Assembly (NCBI RefSeq): GCF_028728205.1
Contig: NZ_JAQYUU010000001.1
Coordinates: 1,906,082-1,970,081, forward strand
Length of the DNA: 64,000 bases
From: Clostridium sp. 'White wine YQ'
GTDB taxonomy: Bacteria; Bacillota; Clostridia; Clostridiales; Clostridiaceae
Direction of reading: 5' to 3'
In this document: one piece after another, positions 16,840-28,893 of the stretch
Layout: each line of letters starts with the position of its first letter
Numbering within the stretch: the stretch's first letter is position 1
Made by a program: the position numbers and the translations under genes
The notes under the pieces: model-generated
Database searches by the model: none
What the model was told of the DNA's origin: nothing
What the model saw: only the letters and a program-made list of their open reading frames with translations

Positions 16840-17607
16840 TTATCCCCTCAAAAATATTAGTTGCGAATTATTTGATTCTGTTTTAGAAAACTTATACCCT
16901 TCGAGGTTGAATTTGTTTAATTCTTCAATGCTATCGATCTTATTCTCAATTAAATACTTTGCCATCAATCCTCTTGCTTTCTTTGCATAAAAGCTTATTA
17001 TTTTATATTTTCCACTTTTATAATCCTTAAAAATTGGGGTAATTACATTAAATGAATGGGATATTTTATTTAAATTTATCACCTTGCTATACTCTTCCGA
17101 TGCCAAATTAATTAATATATTCCCCTTCTGCTGTTCAAGTTCCTCTATAATCCCCAGGGTTATTTTTTCTGTCCAATAATCATATAGATTTTTATGATTT
17201 GAAATTTTAAGCTTTGTCCCCATTTCTAACCTATATTCTTTAATTCTATCTAACGGCTTAATCATACCGTATAATCCCGATAAAATTCTTAAATGCTCTT
17301 GAGCATATAAAATATCTTCTCTTGAAAATTCTTCTACATTTAATCCTTTATAAACTTCACCATCAAAAGCAAATATAGCTTCTTTGGTATTATTTAAAGT
17401 ATCGTCAAAAGCTTGATTCCTAAAAAAATTTAGTTCAGCTAATTTATCTGAAATCTTCATTAATGAAGAAATATCTTCTGGAGCATATTTTTTTAATTCA
17501 TCCATTATTATTTCTGCTTCTTTAATGAACATAGGTAACTGATTTGATTCAATCTTTGATTGTTTTTTAAAATTCATTGTTTTAGCCGGTGAAATTACGT
17601 ATATCAT
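16840..17607 (-). CDS. yaaA: Peroxide stress protein YaaA (DUF328)
   Basis: A 255-residue YaaA/DUF328 protein with the N-terminal ISPAKTMNFK signature, the middle block LRILSGLYGMIKPLDRI and the late INLASEEYSKVI. In E. coli YaaA is OxyR-induced and limits free iron and DNA damage during peroxide stress. AGAAGGA precedes the ATG. Together with nearby tpx it suggests an oxidative-stress theme in this accessory block, although they are separate transcripts. Confidence 0.93.
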   Translation of the reverse strand: MIYVISPAKTMNFKKQSKIESNQLPMFIKEAEIIMDELKKYAPEDISSLMKISDKLAELNFFRNQAFDDTLNNTKEAIFAFDGEVYKGLNVEEFSREDILYAQEHLRILSGLYGMIKPLDRIKEYRLEMGTKLKISNHKNLYDYWTEKITLGIIEELEQQKGNILINLASEEYSKVINLNKISHSFNVITPIFKDYKSGKYKIISFYAKKARGLMAKYLIENKIDSIEELNKFNLEGYKFSKTESNNSQLIFLRG

Positions 17608-17673
17608 TCTGTTATCCTTCTCTAATTTGTTTTTATCTTATTATACTTTAAAGAATGATTATTAGTAAATAGC

Positions 17674-19224
17674 CTATATTCCCGGTTCATGTAGATATGA
17701 GGTCACATATTTGTCTTTCTCTAATGCGTCAAATAAACCCGGTACTGATTTATATCCAATACCTTCTCTAATCATATCTTTTCTATCCAATTTATATTCC
17801 TTACTTGCTTTAAGCACCCTATCTTTTTCTTCGTTTGAATATGCAATATTCAATATTAAATTTATAGGATTAATTTCATTTGCCTTTTCTGTTCTTGCGA
17901 AAAACTTACAATCCTTAATCTTTCCTTCTTTATATAAATTATATATCGTTTGTCCACATTTCAAATGTTGGGGATGAATATCAAACTTATATGTGTGTGC
18001 AACATGTGTAACGTTTGTAAATTTGTTTTCAAATTCTAGAGCTATTTTGCTTAAGTCATCATAATTACAATTACTTTCTGGTTCATTTAAAAAGATTATA
18101 TTGTTTAAATCCAATCCTAACTGTTCATCTGCCGCCTTCAATTCATTATTTCTTAGAGTTGCCTTTTCAGCCACCGTTAGATTTTTATATCTATCTCCCA
18201 TCAAAACTCCACTTTCATCTCCATCTGATACAACTACTAAGTATACATTTTCACGTCCTACTGATTCAATAGCATCAACAATTGCACTTCCTGCAAATAA
18301 TACCTCATCATCTTGGTGCTGAGAATAGAACACTACCTTTTCCTTATATATATACCCTTTTGCTTGACCTATAGCAATGCTGTTAATATCACCTAAAGAA
18401 GTAAAGCTTTTCGCACCTGCTAACACTGTTTTATCTGAATAATTCTCAACAAGAACTACAGGTTCCTTCATTACTGAAGATGTTAGTGCGTCAATTAGTT
18501 CCTCTGATTTACTCAAATAAACATGATTTCTATTTGGAAAAAAGTAATCAATGACCTCTTTATTAGTTTCAAATCTGCTTTTCCCACCTATCCTAGTGGT
18601 AAAAGTATCAAACCATGCACCTATAACTCCTTGTCCTCCAATTGAGTAAGAATCCACATTTCTTTTATATCCAGTGGATATTCCATTAGTTAAAATTATT
18701 GGATTTTTACTTTTTGCAGCTTCAGGTGATATACTCATCGCATCCGCTTGTCCAACATCTCCGTTAACATAAAACACTTGTTGTATTCCTTTTGTAGCCT
18801 CTATCTTATTTGCAACAGCAATTGAGGTTGCATATCTATCTGCACCACCTAACCTTTCAGTAGATATTCCTCTCATGTTTAAAATTCTCTCAACATTTTT
18901 AGAAATAACTCCCTCTCCACCTACTATATATACTTTATTAACTGACTTAAGCCCATCTAATGTTTTCTCTGGTATTGAATCTTTTTCTGTTAAGAGTATA
19001 GGTGAATCCGTGGTTCCACTAAGTCCACTTGCAGATAATCCATCTACTATCGAATAACCATTTACTAATATTGCTTGAGTATAATTCATTTTCTGGGCTA
19101 TCATATAGGCCGTTTCATATCTATCTTTTCCTTTTATCGAATCAACTTCAACTGCATGTGCAGTTTTCATTTGAATTAGTATACTTGAAAATAGAATAGT
19201 TAAAAATATCATTTTTTTCTTCAT
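17674..19224 (-). CDS. Secreted CWB2 cell-wall-binding protein with PIG-L deacetylase domain
   Basis: A 516-residue exported protein. A signal peptide spans about 1-25 (hydrophobic core, AHA cleavage site). Three cell-wall-binding type 2 repeats follow (about 28-300), each with a K/G-x-x-RYET or RYAT-like start and a VYIVGG-type strand. The C-terminal PIG-L domain has SQHQDDEVLF, VVSDGDESG and HPQHLKCG, equivalents of the zinc and catalytic motifs of LmbE/PIG-L N-acetylglucosamine deacetylases. It probably stays non-covalently on the wall and deacetylates a glycan; the substrate is unknown. The start is the ATG at 19224 behind AGGTGG. Confidence 0.87.
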   Translation of the reverse strand: MKKKMIFLTILFSSILIQMKTAHAVEVDSIKGKDRYETAYMIAQKMNYTQAILVNGYSIVDGLSASGLSGTTDSPILLTEKDSIPEKTLDGLKSVNKVYIVGGEGVISKNVERILNMRGISTERLGGADRYATSIAVANKIEATKGIQQVFYVNGDVGQADAMSISPEAAKSKNPIILTNGISTGYKRNVDSYSIGGQGVIGAWFDTFTTRIGGKSRFETNKEVIDYFFPNRNHVYLSKSEELIDALTSSVMKEPVVLVENYSDKTVLAGAKSFTSLGDINSIAIGQAKGYIYKEKVVFYSQHQDDEVLFAGSAIVDAIESVGRENVYLVVVSDGDESGVLMGDRYKNLTVAEKATLRNNELKAADEQLGLDLNNIIFLNEPESNCNYDDLSKIALEFENKFTNVTHVAHTYKFDIHPQHLKCGQTIYNLYKEGKIKDCKFFARTEKANEINPINLILNIAYSNEEKDRVLKASKEYKLDRKDMIREGIGYKSVPGLFDALEKDKYVTSYLHEPGI

Positions 19225-19307
19225 AATTACCACCTAAATATTAAATCTGTCCTTTATTTATATTGCTTATAATTCTAATCTACTTTAATAATTTCAAAAA
19301 AAGAAAC

Positions 19308-19333
19308 TTAACTTTGATTATCATCAAAGTTAA
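19308..19333 (-). terminator. Intrinsic terminator after the AIM24 gene
   Basis: An 11-bp perfect stem TTAACTTTGAT/ATCAAAGTTAA has a 4-nt loop. On the minus strand it is followed by GTTTCTTTTTTTG. It lies about 35 bp past the gene's stop. Confidence 0.88.
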
Positions 19334-19368
19334 ATCTCAATAAATCTCCTTCTTCTTAGCGCTATCTA

Positions 19369-20157
19369 TTAGTTATCACCATCTAAGAAATTACCAAGTG
19401 AACCTAATATACTACCTTCTTCTCTTCCTGTTCTCCCGCCCATTCCTGCAGACATCATTCTAGATGCAAGTCTGCTAAATGGTAAGCTTTGAATCCATAC
19501 CTTACCTGGTCCTCTTAAAGTTGCAAAGAATAAACCTTCTCCACCAAATAGTGCATTTTTAAATCCACCTACAAATTGAATATCATAATCAACTGATGAA
19601 GTCATTGCAACTATACATCCTGTGTCTATCTTAAGCACTTGACCTGGTGCTAAATCTTTTTCAATTACAGTTCCTCCAGCATGTACAAATGCAATCCCAT
19701 CTCCTTGAAGCTTTTGAAGTATAAATCCTTCTCCTCCAAATAATCCTGCACCAAACTTTTTAGTAAAAGCTATACCTACCTGAGTTCCTTTTTGTGCACA
19801 TAGGAAAGAATCCTTTTGACATATAAGTGTTCCCCCATACTGAGAAAGGTGAATTGGTAAAATTTTTCCTGGATAAGGTGCTGAGAAAGATACCATAGCT
19901 CTATCATAACCCTTATTAGTAAAGGTAGTCATAAATAAACTTTCTCCTGTAATAACTCTTTTCCCTGCAGAGAATAATTTATCCATAAAACCACCTTGAT
20001 TTGAACTTCCATCTCCAAATGTTGTCTCCATTTCAACAGTTGTATCCATCATCATCATAGCTCCGGCTTCTGCAACCATTGTTTCATTGGTGTCTAACAT
20101 AACCTCCACAAACTGCATATCATCCCCATGTATAACATAATCAATATTTTGAGCCAT
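19369..20157 (-). CDS. AIM24/TIGR00266 family protein
   Basis: A 262-residue protein built of repeated beta strands and glycine-rich turns (FGAGLFGGEGFILQKLQGDG and KNALFGGEGLFFATLRGPG), typical of the TIGR00266/AIM24 family. The early AEAGAMMMMD and the tail RTGREEGSILGSLGNFL also fit. The function in bacteria is unknown; related yeast Aim24 affects mitochondrial membrane organisation. AGGAGG lies 7 nt before the ATG. The gene is monocistronic. Confidence 0.88.
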   Translation of the reverse strand: MAQNIDYVIHGDDMQFVEVMLDTNETMVAEAGAMMMMDTTVEMETTFGDGSSNQGGFMDKLFSAGKRVITGESLFMTTFTNKGYDRAMVSFSAPYPGKILPIHLSQYGGTLICQKDSFLCAQKGTQVGIAFTKKFGAGLFGGEGFILQKLQGDGIAFVHAGGTVIEKDLAPGQVLKIDTGCIVAMTSSVDYDIQFVGGFKNALFGGEGLFFATLRGPGKVWIQSLPFSRLASRMMSAGMGGRTGREEGSILGSLGNFLDGDN

Positions 20158-20564
20158 ATGTCTTCCTCCTAAATATATTCTAATTTAATTTAAACAAAAT
20201 TTTGGAAAATTTTCAATTGTTTTATTTCATCAAATTGCTACATACTAAACATAGTCAAACTTTATGTATTATTCTCTTTGTATTATACACTCTTTAACTC
20301 TTCCTTAATTTCTGTAAACTTTAAATTTACCAGCAAAAATTAATCCAATCAAAACAATCATAGATATGCAGAATTTCTTATATTTAGTATCCTTTCCTAT
20401 AATCTATAAATTTATATAAAAAAAGCGGGAAACTCAAAATTGAGCTTCCCACCCCAGAAACAAAATTACTTGTAACAAATAATATAAATTTGTCCAACCG
20501 AATTTACCTATATTCTTTTTCAAGTACTATTATAGTATAAATAAAGATCTATTCAATCTTTAAG
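20158..20564. other. Gene-free interval between the AIM24 gene and dnaJ
   Basis: These 407 A+T-rich bases contain no plausible gene. A TATAAT-type element on the minus strand near 20281-20286 may belong to the AIM24 promoter, but no good -35 is present. The dnaJ terminator occupies 20424-20452. I see nothing else. Confidence 0.6.
20424..20452 (-). terminator. Intrinsic terminator of the hrcA-grpE-dnaK-dnaJ operon
   Basis: A GGGAAgCTCAA/TTGAGtTTCCC stem (one mismatch) with a short loop is followed on the minus strand by GCTTTTTTT. It lies about 115 bp past the dnaJ stop with no gene between. Confidence 0.85.
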
Positions 20565-21722
20565 CTATTCTCCAAAAATTTTATCCATGAAACTCTTTTT
20601 GCCTTTACCTTCTTTATGTTTTTCGTTGCTATTTGTATGAGTTTCTCCAGATGCTTCCATAAATAATCTTAAGGCTTCTTTTTGTTGTTCATTTAAGTTC
20701 TTAGGGATATCAACTATTACTTTTACATATTGATCTCCTCTTACTGTTGAATTGACCCTATGAACACCTTTATTCTTAAGTCTAAATAAAGTTCCTGATT
20801 GAGTTCCAGCAGGTACATTATATTTAACTTCACCATCTACTGTAGGTACTTTAATTTCAATACCTAAAGCAGCTGCTGCCATTGATATATGTTCATCAAT
20901 ATATAAATCAAAGCCTTTTCTAGTATATACCTTAGATGGTGCAACTACGATTTTTATATATAAATCTCCTGGAGGACCTCCGTTTACACCATGCTCACCT
21001 TGTCCCCTTAGTGGTATTACATTATTTGTATCTACACCTGCAGGTATATTAACTTTAATCTTTCTATTTTTTCTAACTCTTCCTTTTCCTTTGCAATCTG
21101 GACAAGGAGTATCAACTGTCTGACCAGTTCCTCCACACACATCACAAGCTGAAGTACTTACGAAACTTCCTAGCGGTGTTCTTCTCTCAACTCTAATTTG
21201 TCCTGATCCATTACATCTAGTACAAGTCTTTGGTGATGTTCCAGGTTTTGCTCCAGATCCATGGCAAGTATCACAATTTTCTGTTCTTGTTACTGATATT
21301 TCCTTTTCAACTCCAAAAATAGCTTCTTCAAATGTTAAGTGAAGAGTATATTCCATATCATTTCCTTCTCTTGGAGCATTTCTTCTTCTTCCTCCAGCAT
21401 TACCGCCGAATCCTCCACCAAAGAAACTTTCAAATATATCTCCAAAACCTCCCATTTCAGAGAAGTCAAATCCACCAAATCCACCTTGACCAAAGCCAGC
21501 GCCATCAGCAGTTCCAAATTGATCATATTGAGCTTTCTTTTGAGGGTCACTTAATACCTGATAAGCTTCATTTATTTCCTTAAATTTTTCTTCTGCTTCT
21601 GCATTTCCTTGGTTCTTATCAGGGTGATATTTAATTGCAAGTTTTCTAAAGGCCTTTTTTATTTCATCATCTGAGGCACCTTTTTGAATTTCAAGCACCT
21701 CATAATAGTCCTTTGAAGCCAT
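20565..21722 (-). CDS. dnaJ: Chaperone DnaJ (Hsp40)
   Basis: A 385-residue type I Hsp40. The J domain (1-70) has YHPDKN; the G/F-rich segment spans about 75-115. Four zinc-finger repeats follow ([32 protein letters not shown]), then the C-terminal substrate-binding domains. It stimulates DnaK ATPase and delivers clients. AGGTGG precedes the ATG. It is last in the CIRCE-controlled operon. Confidence 0.98.
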   Translation of the reverse strand: MASKDYYEVLEIQKGASDDEIKKAFRKLAIKYHPDKNQGNAEAEEKFKEINEAYQVLSDPQKKAQYDQFGTADGAGFGQGGFGGFDFSEMGGFGDIFESFFGGGFGGNAGGRRRNAPREGNDMEYTLHLTFEEAIFGVEKEISVTRTENCDTCHGSGAKPGTSPKTCTRCNGSGQIRVERRTPLGSFVSTSACDVCGGTGQTVDTPCPDCKGKGRVRKNRKIKVNIPAGVDTNNVIPLRGQGEHGVNGGPPGDLYIKIVVAPSKVYTRKGFDLYIDEHISMAAAALGIEIKVPTVDGEVKYNVPAGTQSGTLFRLKNKGVHRVNSTVRGDQYVKVIVDIPKNLNEQQKEALRLFMEASGETHTNSNEKHKEGKGKKSFMDKIFGE

Positions 21723-21810
21723 ATATTCACCACCTATTAACTTAGTTAAAGGGAAGAGAGCCTCCCTTCCCTATCAAACTATTATATGCTATTTGTTAGC
21801 TTAGTTTCAA

Positions 21811-23676
<1,866 letters not shown>

Positions 23677-23697
23677 CTATTTATCAAATAAATTTTG

Positions 23698-24303
23698 CTA
23701 GTTTACAACTTTAACCATTGAATATCTAATTACTTTATCAGATTTCTTATAACCTTTTAAGAAAACTTCTGCTATTTTGTTTGGACCAAAATCTTCATTT
23801 TGTTCATGCATAACTGCTTGATGAAGATTTGGATCAAAATCTCCTGAGGCATCTATTTCTTCTACACCAAGTTTTTCTAGTGCTCCATTAAATCCTCTTT
23901 GAGTCATTTCTATTCCTTTTTTTAGATCTTCAATAGATCCATCTACTGCTAAAGCTCTTTCTAGGTTATCTAAAACTGGAAGAATTTCTTTAATTACATC
24001 AGTAGTTGCATCAGTATAGATACCTTCTTTTTCTTTTTGAGTTCTTTTTCTGAAGTTTTCATATTCTGCAGTTATTCTTAATAGTCTATCTTTTAATGCT
24101 TCAATCTCATTATTCAATTTAGTGTTTTCATCACTTAATTTTGTGTTTTTCTCTTTTAAGATCTCTTCGATTGATAAAACTTCTTCAAATTCTTTATCTT
24201 CTGAAACTTCAGCTTCTTCTAAAGTTTCTTCTAAGTTTGCGTCTTCCTCTACTTCTAAATTTTCATTTTCAAATTCTTCAGTTGTATTCTCCTTTTTTGT
24301 CAA
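23698..24303 (-). CDS. grpE: Nucleotide exchange factor GrpE
   Basis: GrpE releases ADP from DnaK. The 201-residue protein has an acidic unstructured N-terminus (about 1-45), a long coiled coil (about 48-105, LRITAEYENFRKRTQKEKE) and a C-terminal beta wing (VEEIDASGDFDPNLHQAVM). I prefer the TTG at 24303, since GAGGTG lies 7 nt upstream; the in-frame ATG at 24318 lacks a convincing site and would put that sequence inside the coding region. Confidence 0.95.
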   Translation of the reverse strand: MTKKENTTEEFENENLEVEEDANLEETLEEAEVSEDKEFEEVLSIEEILKEKNTKLSDENTKLNNEIEALKDRLLRITAEYENFRKRTQKEKEGIYTDATTDVIKEILPVLDNLERALAVDGSIEDLKKGIEMTQRGFNGALEKLGVEEIDASGDFDPNLHQAVMHEQNEDFGPNKIAEVFLKGYKKSDKVIRYSMVKVVN

Positions 24304-24328
24304 GAAATCACACCTCATCTCTCTAGTA

Positions 24329-25360
24329 TTATTTTAAGCTTTGCTTATTAAACAAAGTATTTAGCTCTTTCATTACCTCAGCCATAATAGATATTACCTT
24401 TGAGTAATCTATTCTCCTTGGCCCGATAAGTCCTATAGTACCTAGCGGTCTTTCTCCCAAAGTATATTCTGCAGTAATGACACTACAGTCTTTAGCTTGT
24501 GGTAAGAAGTTTTCATCACCAATCTTTATTGAAATACCTTTGTCTGTGGTAATAAGTTCATTAACGTATTCCTTATTATACAAAAGTTCTAGTATTTCTT
24601 TAGCTCTTTCTATATCGTTATATTCAGAGTAATTAAATATATTGGTTGTACCTTCCATAAAAACCTCCGAAGAGTTAGAGGATTTAAGGGTTTCATAAAG
24701 CAAAGATAACATTCCATTTAGAATTTCATCAAAGCCTTTTAACTCTAATGTTAACCTATTAATTACTTCAAGATTGATTTCTTCAATTGTTAAATTAACA
24801 AGTCTCTCATTTAATATATTATTTATTTTATTTAAAACTTCTGGGCTTAAACTTCTGCTTACTCTAAGCAAACCATTCTTTACAACTCCATTGTCTGTTA
24901 CTATTATGCAGAGAACATTAAAATCATCTATCTTAACAAGCTGAGCTGATTTCATATAGCTCTTTTTAACCGAAGGAGCTTTTACAACACAAGTTAATCT
25001 AGTAAGTTCTGATAATAATGTTGAAGTTTGTTTTAACACCTTATCAACTTCAAATAAAGCCATATCAATAATATATTTTTTTATCATTAACTCTTCTTCT
25101 GTGCTTAAGGTTTTATATTCCATAAGCTTATCAACATAAAGTCTGTAGCCTTTGCTAGAGGGAACTCTTCCTGCAGACGCATGAGGTTGCTCTAAATATC
25201 CCATCTCTTCTAGATCTGCCATTTCATTTCTTATAGTTGCAGAACTTATTCCTAAGTCATATTTCTTTGATAGTGTTCTTGAACCTACAGGTTCAGCTGT
25301 TTTCACGTAATCATTAATTATAGCTTGTAGAATTCTTATCTTTCTATCATCTATTGACAT
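24329..25360 (-). CDS. hrcA: Heat-inducible transcription repressor HrcA
   Basis: HrcA represses class I heat-shock operons by binding CIRCE. The 343-residue protein has an N-terminal winged helix ([20 protein letters not shown], then [20 protein letters not shown]), the marker [15 protein letters not shown] and a C-terminal GAF-like domain ending [18 protein letters not shown]. The ATG at 25360 follows GAGGTGAAACT; a longer frame to 25384 would enter CIRCE. First gene of hrcA-grpE-dnaK-dnaJ. Confidence 0.98.
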   Translation of the reverse strand: MSIDDRKIRILQAIINDYVKTAEPVGSRTLSKKYDLGISSATIRNEMADLEEMGYLEQPHASAGRVPSSKGYRLYVDKLMEYKTLSTEEELMIKKYIIDMALFEVDKVLKQTSTLLSELTRLTCVVKAPSVKKSYMKSAQLVKIDDFNVLCIIVTDNGVVKNGLLRVSRSLSPEVLNKINNILNERLVNLTIEEINLEVINRLTLELKGFDEILNGMLSLLYETLKSSNSSEVFMEGTTNIFNYSEYNDIERAKEILELLYNKEYVNELITTDKGISIKIGDENFLPQAKDCSVITAEYTLGERPLGTIGLIGPRRIDYSKVISIMAEVMKELNTLFNKQSLK

Positions 25361-25377
25361 AGTTTCACCTCTTTTTG

Positions 25378-25404
25378 TTAGCACTCATTACAATCGAGTG
25401 CTAA
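25378..25404 (-). promoter_or_regulatory. CIRCE operator
   Basis: A perfect TTAGCACTC-N9-GAGTGCTAA inverted repeat, the HrcA binding site, lies between the promoter and the hrcA start. It implies autoregulation of the hrcA operon and heat induction when HrcA is titrated by misfolded protein. Confidence 0.98.
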
Positions 25405-25417
25405 TGACTACGATTTA

Positions 25418-25446
25418 AATATATTATTTCTAAGTTTTTTTGTCAA
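25418..25446 (-). promoter_or_regulatory. Sigma-A promoter of the hrcA operon
   Basis: TTGACA (25441-25446) and TATATT (25418-25423) on the minus strand are separated by 17 bp. The predicted start point falls just upstream of or within CIRCE, the usual repressible layout. Confidence 0.85.
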
Positions 25447-25595
25447 TTAACAGATAGTATAATAATGTTTGCTTTTTTATTGTTTTTAAAGAAAAACTAT
25501 TATTTGCTCTAAGTTACTCCATTAATCTCCTTATTACTATAATTTTCAAAAATATTTACATGATTATGATAAATTCAAAGATAACAAATTTACAG

Positions 25596-26726
25596 TTACT
25601 TATCTAAAATAAAGTCTTTCATAACATAATTACTTAGTTCTATGCCTTTTTTACTTAAATATATCTTTCCTTTTTCTCGTATTAATAAACCCTCACTTAT
25701 GTGAAAATTTATAACTTTTTCATATATACTATCTATTTCTTTATTAAATTTTTTCTTAAATATAGCTTCATCGATTCCTTCTTTTTTTCTTAAGCCTAAA
25801 AACATAAATTCTTCAATTAAATCTCCTTCCTTTAAATTAATAGTTTCAATATTAGCACTTTTATTACTGTTAATCGCTTCTATATATTCCTTTATATTTT
25901 CTGTATTTTTTATTCGTTTTCCATCTATTAATGAAGCTGAAGAAGATCCACAGCCTAAATATTCATCTAGCTCCCAATATACCTTATTGTGTCTGCATTC
26001 TTTGTCTTCCTTTGAAAAATTTGAGATTTCATATTGTAAATATCCTTTTTCGTTCAAGTAATCCACACAATACTCATACATTTCTCTTTCCTCATCCTCA
26101 GAGGGTAACTTTAGTTTGTCCTTTTCCCATAAGTTATAAAAAGCCGTTCCTTCCTCGATTATGAGAGAATAAGCAGAAATATGCTCTGGATTTAGCTCAG
26201 TTATTTCACTTAAAGTGTTTTTAAAATCTTCTACTGATTGATTTGGCAATCCAAACATTATATCAACATTTATATTATTAAATCCCATTTCTCTCGCTAA
26301 AGAATAATTACTTTTGAATTCCTCAAAGCTATGAATCCTTCCTATTTCTTTAAGGATACTATTTTTAGTACTTTGTAATCCTAAACTTAATCTATTTACA
26401 CCATAACTTTTCATGATTTGTAATTTTTCTTCTGTTAGGCTTCCTGGATTACATTCCATGGTAAACTCTAACTCTCTATTTAAGGACAATTTATTTATTT
26501 CTTTAAGAAGCTTAGTTAAATCCTCTTCGTTTAAATAACTTGGAGTTCCACCTCCAATAAACACGGTATTATAACTATACTTTGATGCTTCTCTAGATAT
26601 TTCTTTGCACAATGAATTTATATATTCCTCCATCAATGCATCTTTTCCACTATAAGATGGAAAATCACAATACATGCACTTTTGTTTACAAAAAGGAATA
26701 TGTATATATAAAGAAATGTTTTTCAT
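25596..26726 (-). CDS. hemW: Radical-SAM heme chaperone HemW
   Basis: A 376-residue HemN-like protein with the radical-SAM cluster motif HIPFCKQKCMYCDF (residues 9-22), GGGTPSYL, and a C-terminal HemN-type domain (FMFLGLRKKEGID). The CxxxCxxC start without the fourth HemN cysteine marks HemW, which binds heme and passes it to respiratory proteins, rather than coproporphyrinogen dehydrogenase. AGGAGG precedes the ATG. lepA lies upstream and hrcA downstream, the conserved order. Confidence 0.93.
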   Translation of the reverse strand: MKNISLYIHIPFCKQKCMYCDFPSYSGKDALMEEYINSLCKEISREASKYSYNTVFIGGGTPSYLNEEDLTKLLKEINKLSLNRELEFTMECNPGSLTEEKLQIMKSYGVNRLSLGLQSTKNSILKEIGRIHSFEEFKSNYSLAREMGFNNINVDIMFGLPNQSVEDFKNTLSEITELNPEHISAYSLIIEEGTAFYNLWEKDKLKLPSEDEEREMYEYCVDYLNEKGYLQYEISNFSKEDKECRHNKVYWELDEYLGCGSSSASLIDGKRIKNTENIKEYIEAINSNKSANIETINLKEGDLIEEFMFLGLRKKEGIDEAIFKKKFNKEIDSIYEKVINFHISEGLLIREKGKIYLSKKGIELSNYVMKDFILDK

Positions 26727-26750
26727 TATAATTGCCTCCTAATTATAATT

Positions 26751-26813
26751 AAAACTCAGAAGGAACTTAGGATTTTAAATATACTTCTAAAATCCTTTAT
26801 CCCTCTGAGTTTT
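26751..26813 (-). terminator. Hairpin terminator between lepA and hemW
   Basis: An outer 10-bp stem AAAACTCAGA/TCTGAGTTTT and an inner stem AGGATTTTA/TAAAATCCT fill the 91-bp gap. The hemW Shine-Dalgarno lies just beyond. It probably separates, at least partly, lepA and hemW transcription. Confidence 0.7.
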
Positions 26814-26817
26814 ATAT

Positions 26818-28623
26818 TTAATCTACTTTTAAAACTGCCATGAATGCTTCTTGAGGTACTTCCACCGAACCTACCTGTCTCATTCTCTTCTTTCCTTCTT
26901 TTTGTTTCTCTAGAAGTTTCTTCTTTCTAGAAATATCTCCACCATAACATTTTGCTAATACATCTTTTCTCATAGCTTTTACGGTTTCTCTAGCTATTAC
27001 TTTAGCTCCAACTGTAGCTTGAATAGGTATTTCAAAAAGTTGTCTTGGTATAATTTCTTTTAACTTTTCTGCAATCGCTCTTCCTCTGCTATATGCTCTT
27101 TCTTTTGGAACAATCATTGAAAGTGCATCCACTGAATCACCATTTAATAAAATATCTAATTTTACTAATTCAGTTCTTACATATCCCTTTAATTCATAAT
27201 CTAAGGATGCATATCCCTTAGTTCTTGATTTAAGGGTATCAAAGAAATCATAAACAATTTCATTTAACGGAATATCATAATGAATAACAACTCTTGTTGC
27301 TTCTAAATATTCCATATCTATAAAGTTACCTCTTTTTTCTTGACATAACTCCATAACTGCACCAGTATAATCTGTTGGTGAAATTATTGAAGCCTTTACC
27401 ATAGGTTCTTCCATATAATCAATCTCAGTCATTGGAGGTAAATTAGTTGGGTTTGTTAATTCTATAAGAGTTCCATCTGTTTTATAAACCTTATATATAA
27501 CTGATGGGGCTGTAGTTATAATATCTAAATTAAACTCTCTCTCTATTCTTTCTTGTATTATCTCCATATGTAATAATCCAAGGAATCCACATCTAAATCC
27601 AAATCCTAAGGCAATTGAAGTTTCCGGTTCAAAGTTCAGAGCAGCATCATTAATTTGAAGTTTCTCTAAAGCTTCCTTAAGTTCTTCATATTTAGCTCCA
27701 TCAACTGGATATATTCCTGAGAATACCATAGGTACTGCCGGCTTATATCCTTTTAATGCTTCAGAGGTTTCTCTACCCTTTTCGGTAATAGTATCACCAA
27801 CTCTAGCATCTCTTACATTTTTTATTGATGCAGTAATGTATCCAACATCTCCTGCACTTAATTGATTTATTGGTAAAAAGTTAGGCGTGAAAACTCCTAC
27901 TTCTGTTACTTCGTATACTTTATTTGTTGCCATTAGTTTAATTTGAGTTCCTGGCTTAACTACTCCATCTCTAACTCTAACATAGCAAACTACACCCTTA
28001 TAACTATCATAATATGAGTCAAAAATTAATGCCTTTAATGGAGCTTCTTCATCTCCCTGTGGATATGGAACCTTTTCAATAACAGCTTCTAGAACATCTT
28101 TAATATTTAATCCAGTTTTAGCTGAAATTAAAGGTGCATCATGAGCTTCAATTCCAATTACATCTTCGATTTCTTGCTTTATCTCATCAGGTCTTGCACT
28201 TGGAAGATCTATTTTGTTTATAACTGGTACGATTTCTAAATCGTTATCTAAGGCAAGATAGCAATTTGCTAATGTTTGCGCCTGAATCCCCTGTGTTGCA
28301 TCAACAACTAGAATTGCTCCCTCACATGCAGCTAAACTTCTTGAAACCTCGTAGTTAAAATCTACATGACCTGGTGTATCTATAAGATTTAATATATATT
28401 CTTCTCCATTATCCCTTCTATAAATTAATCTTGCAGCTTGAGATTTAATTGTAATCCCTCTTTCTCTCTCAAGTTCCATGTTATCTAAAACTTGCTCTTC
28501 CATTTCTCTTTGAGTAAGGGTTCCAGTCTCTTCTAACAACCTATCTGCAAGAGTTGACTTACCATGATCTATATGTGCTACTATTGAAAAATTTCTTATA
28601 TGTTTTCTTCTTTCACTCTGCAT
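26818..28623 (-). CDS. lepA: Elongation factor 4 (LepA)
   Basis: LepA is a ribosome-associated GTPase that can back-translocate stalled ribosomes. The 601 residues match the family. G motifs: [13 protein letters not shown] (G1), DTPGHVDF (G3), NKIDLPSA (G4) and SAKTG (G5). It has the EF-G-like domains III and V and the LepA-specific tail ([20 protein letters not shown]). The ribosome binding site is weak (GGA about 7 nt upstream). Confidence 0.98.
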   Translation of the reverse strand: MQSERRKHIRNFSIVAHIDHGKSTLADRLLEETGTLTQREMEEQVLDNMELERERGITIKSQAARLIYRRDNGEEYILNLIDTPGHVDFNYEVSRSLAACEGAILVVDATQGIQAQTLANCYLALDNDLEIVPVINKIDLPSARPDEIKQEIEDVIGIEAHDAPLISAKTGLNIKDVLEAVIEKVPYPQGDEEAPLKALIFDSYYDSYKGVVCYVRVRDGVVKPGTQIKLMATNKVYEVTEVGVFTPNFLPINQLSAGDVGYITASIKNVRDARVGDTITEKGRETSEALKGYKPAVPMVFSGIYPVDGAKYEELKEALEKLQINDAALNFEPETSIALGFGFRCGFLGLLHMEIIQERIEREFNLDIITTAPSVIYKVYKTDGTLIELTNPTNLPPMTEIDYMEEPMVKASIISPTDYTGAVMELCQEKRGNFIDMEYLEATRVVIHYDIPLNEIVYDFFDTLKSRTKGYASLDYELKGYVRTELVKLDILLNGDSVDALSMIVPKERAYSRGRAIAEKLKEIIPRQLFEIPIQATVGAKVIARETVKAMRKDVLAKCYGGDISRKKKLLEKQKEGKKRMRQVGSVEVPQEAFMAVLKVD

Positions 28624-28759
28624 ATTAAATCCATTCTTATAAATTATAGATAATCAATAGTTGATACTTGTTATCTTAAGGTTATAAGAACAGCACTCAC
28701 CCCCGTGTAAAATAATCAGATAAATTATAACACAAGTATCCTTCATCATGTCAACTAAT

Positions 28760-28831
28760 TATAGGTTTTTAAGTTCAACTATTAACTTATTTATGTAAGT
28801 ATAAGTTTAGTTTCCTATCAAAAACCCTATA
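28760..28831 (-). repeat. Small palindromic intergenic element, family A, short form
   Basis: A 72-bp copy aligns with 40849-40952 almost base for base on both sides but lacks the internal 30-odd-base hairpin module (the GAAAATGTC/GACATTTTC part). Its ends are TATAGG and CCCTATA. It lies in the 270-bp gap upstream of lepA, where I see no gene; the remaining bases hold no clear promoter. Confidence 0.78.
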
Positions 28832-28893
28832 TAGATATTTAGGTAATTTCATCTGCTTTTTTATATTGCTCAACTTTGAAAATATCATGACAA

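Noticed and set aside
17216-17222. TGTCCCC strings near 17.2, 21.0 and 40.0 kb as extra members of the GGGGACAGAG family
   Set aside because: They match only the last seven or eight bases (TTGTCCCC); such short strings are expected by chance a few times in the window.
21332-21583. Several overlapping open frames on both strands within dnaJ
   Set aside because: They arise from the repetitive Gly/Phe-rich coding sequence of dnaJ; no initiation signals.
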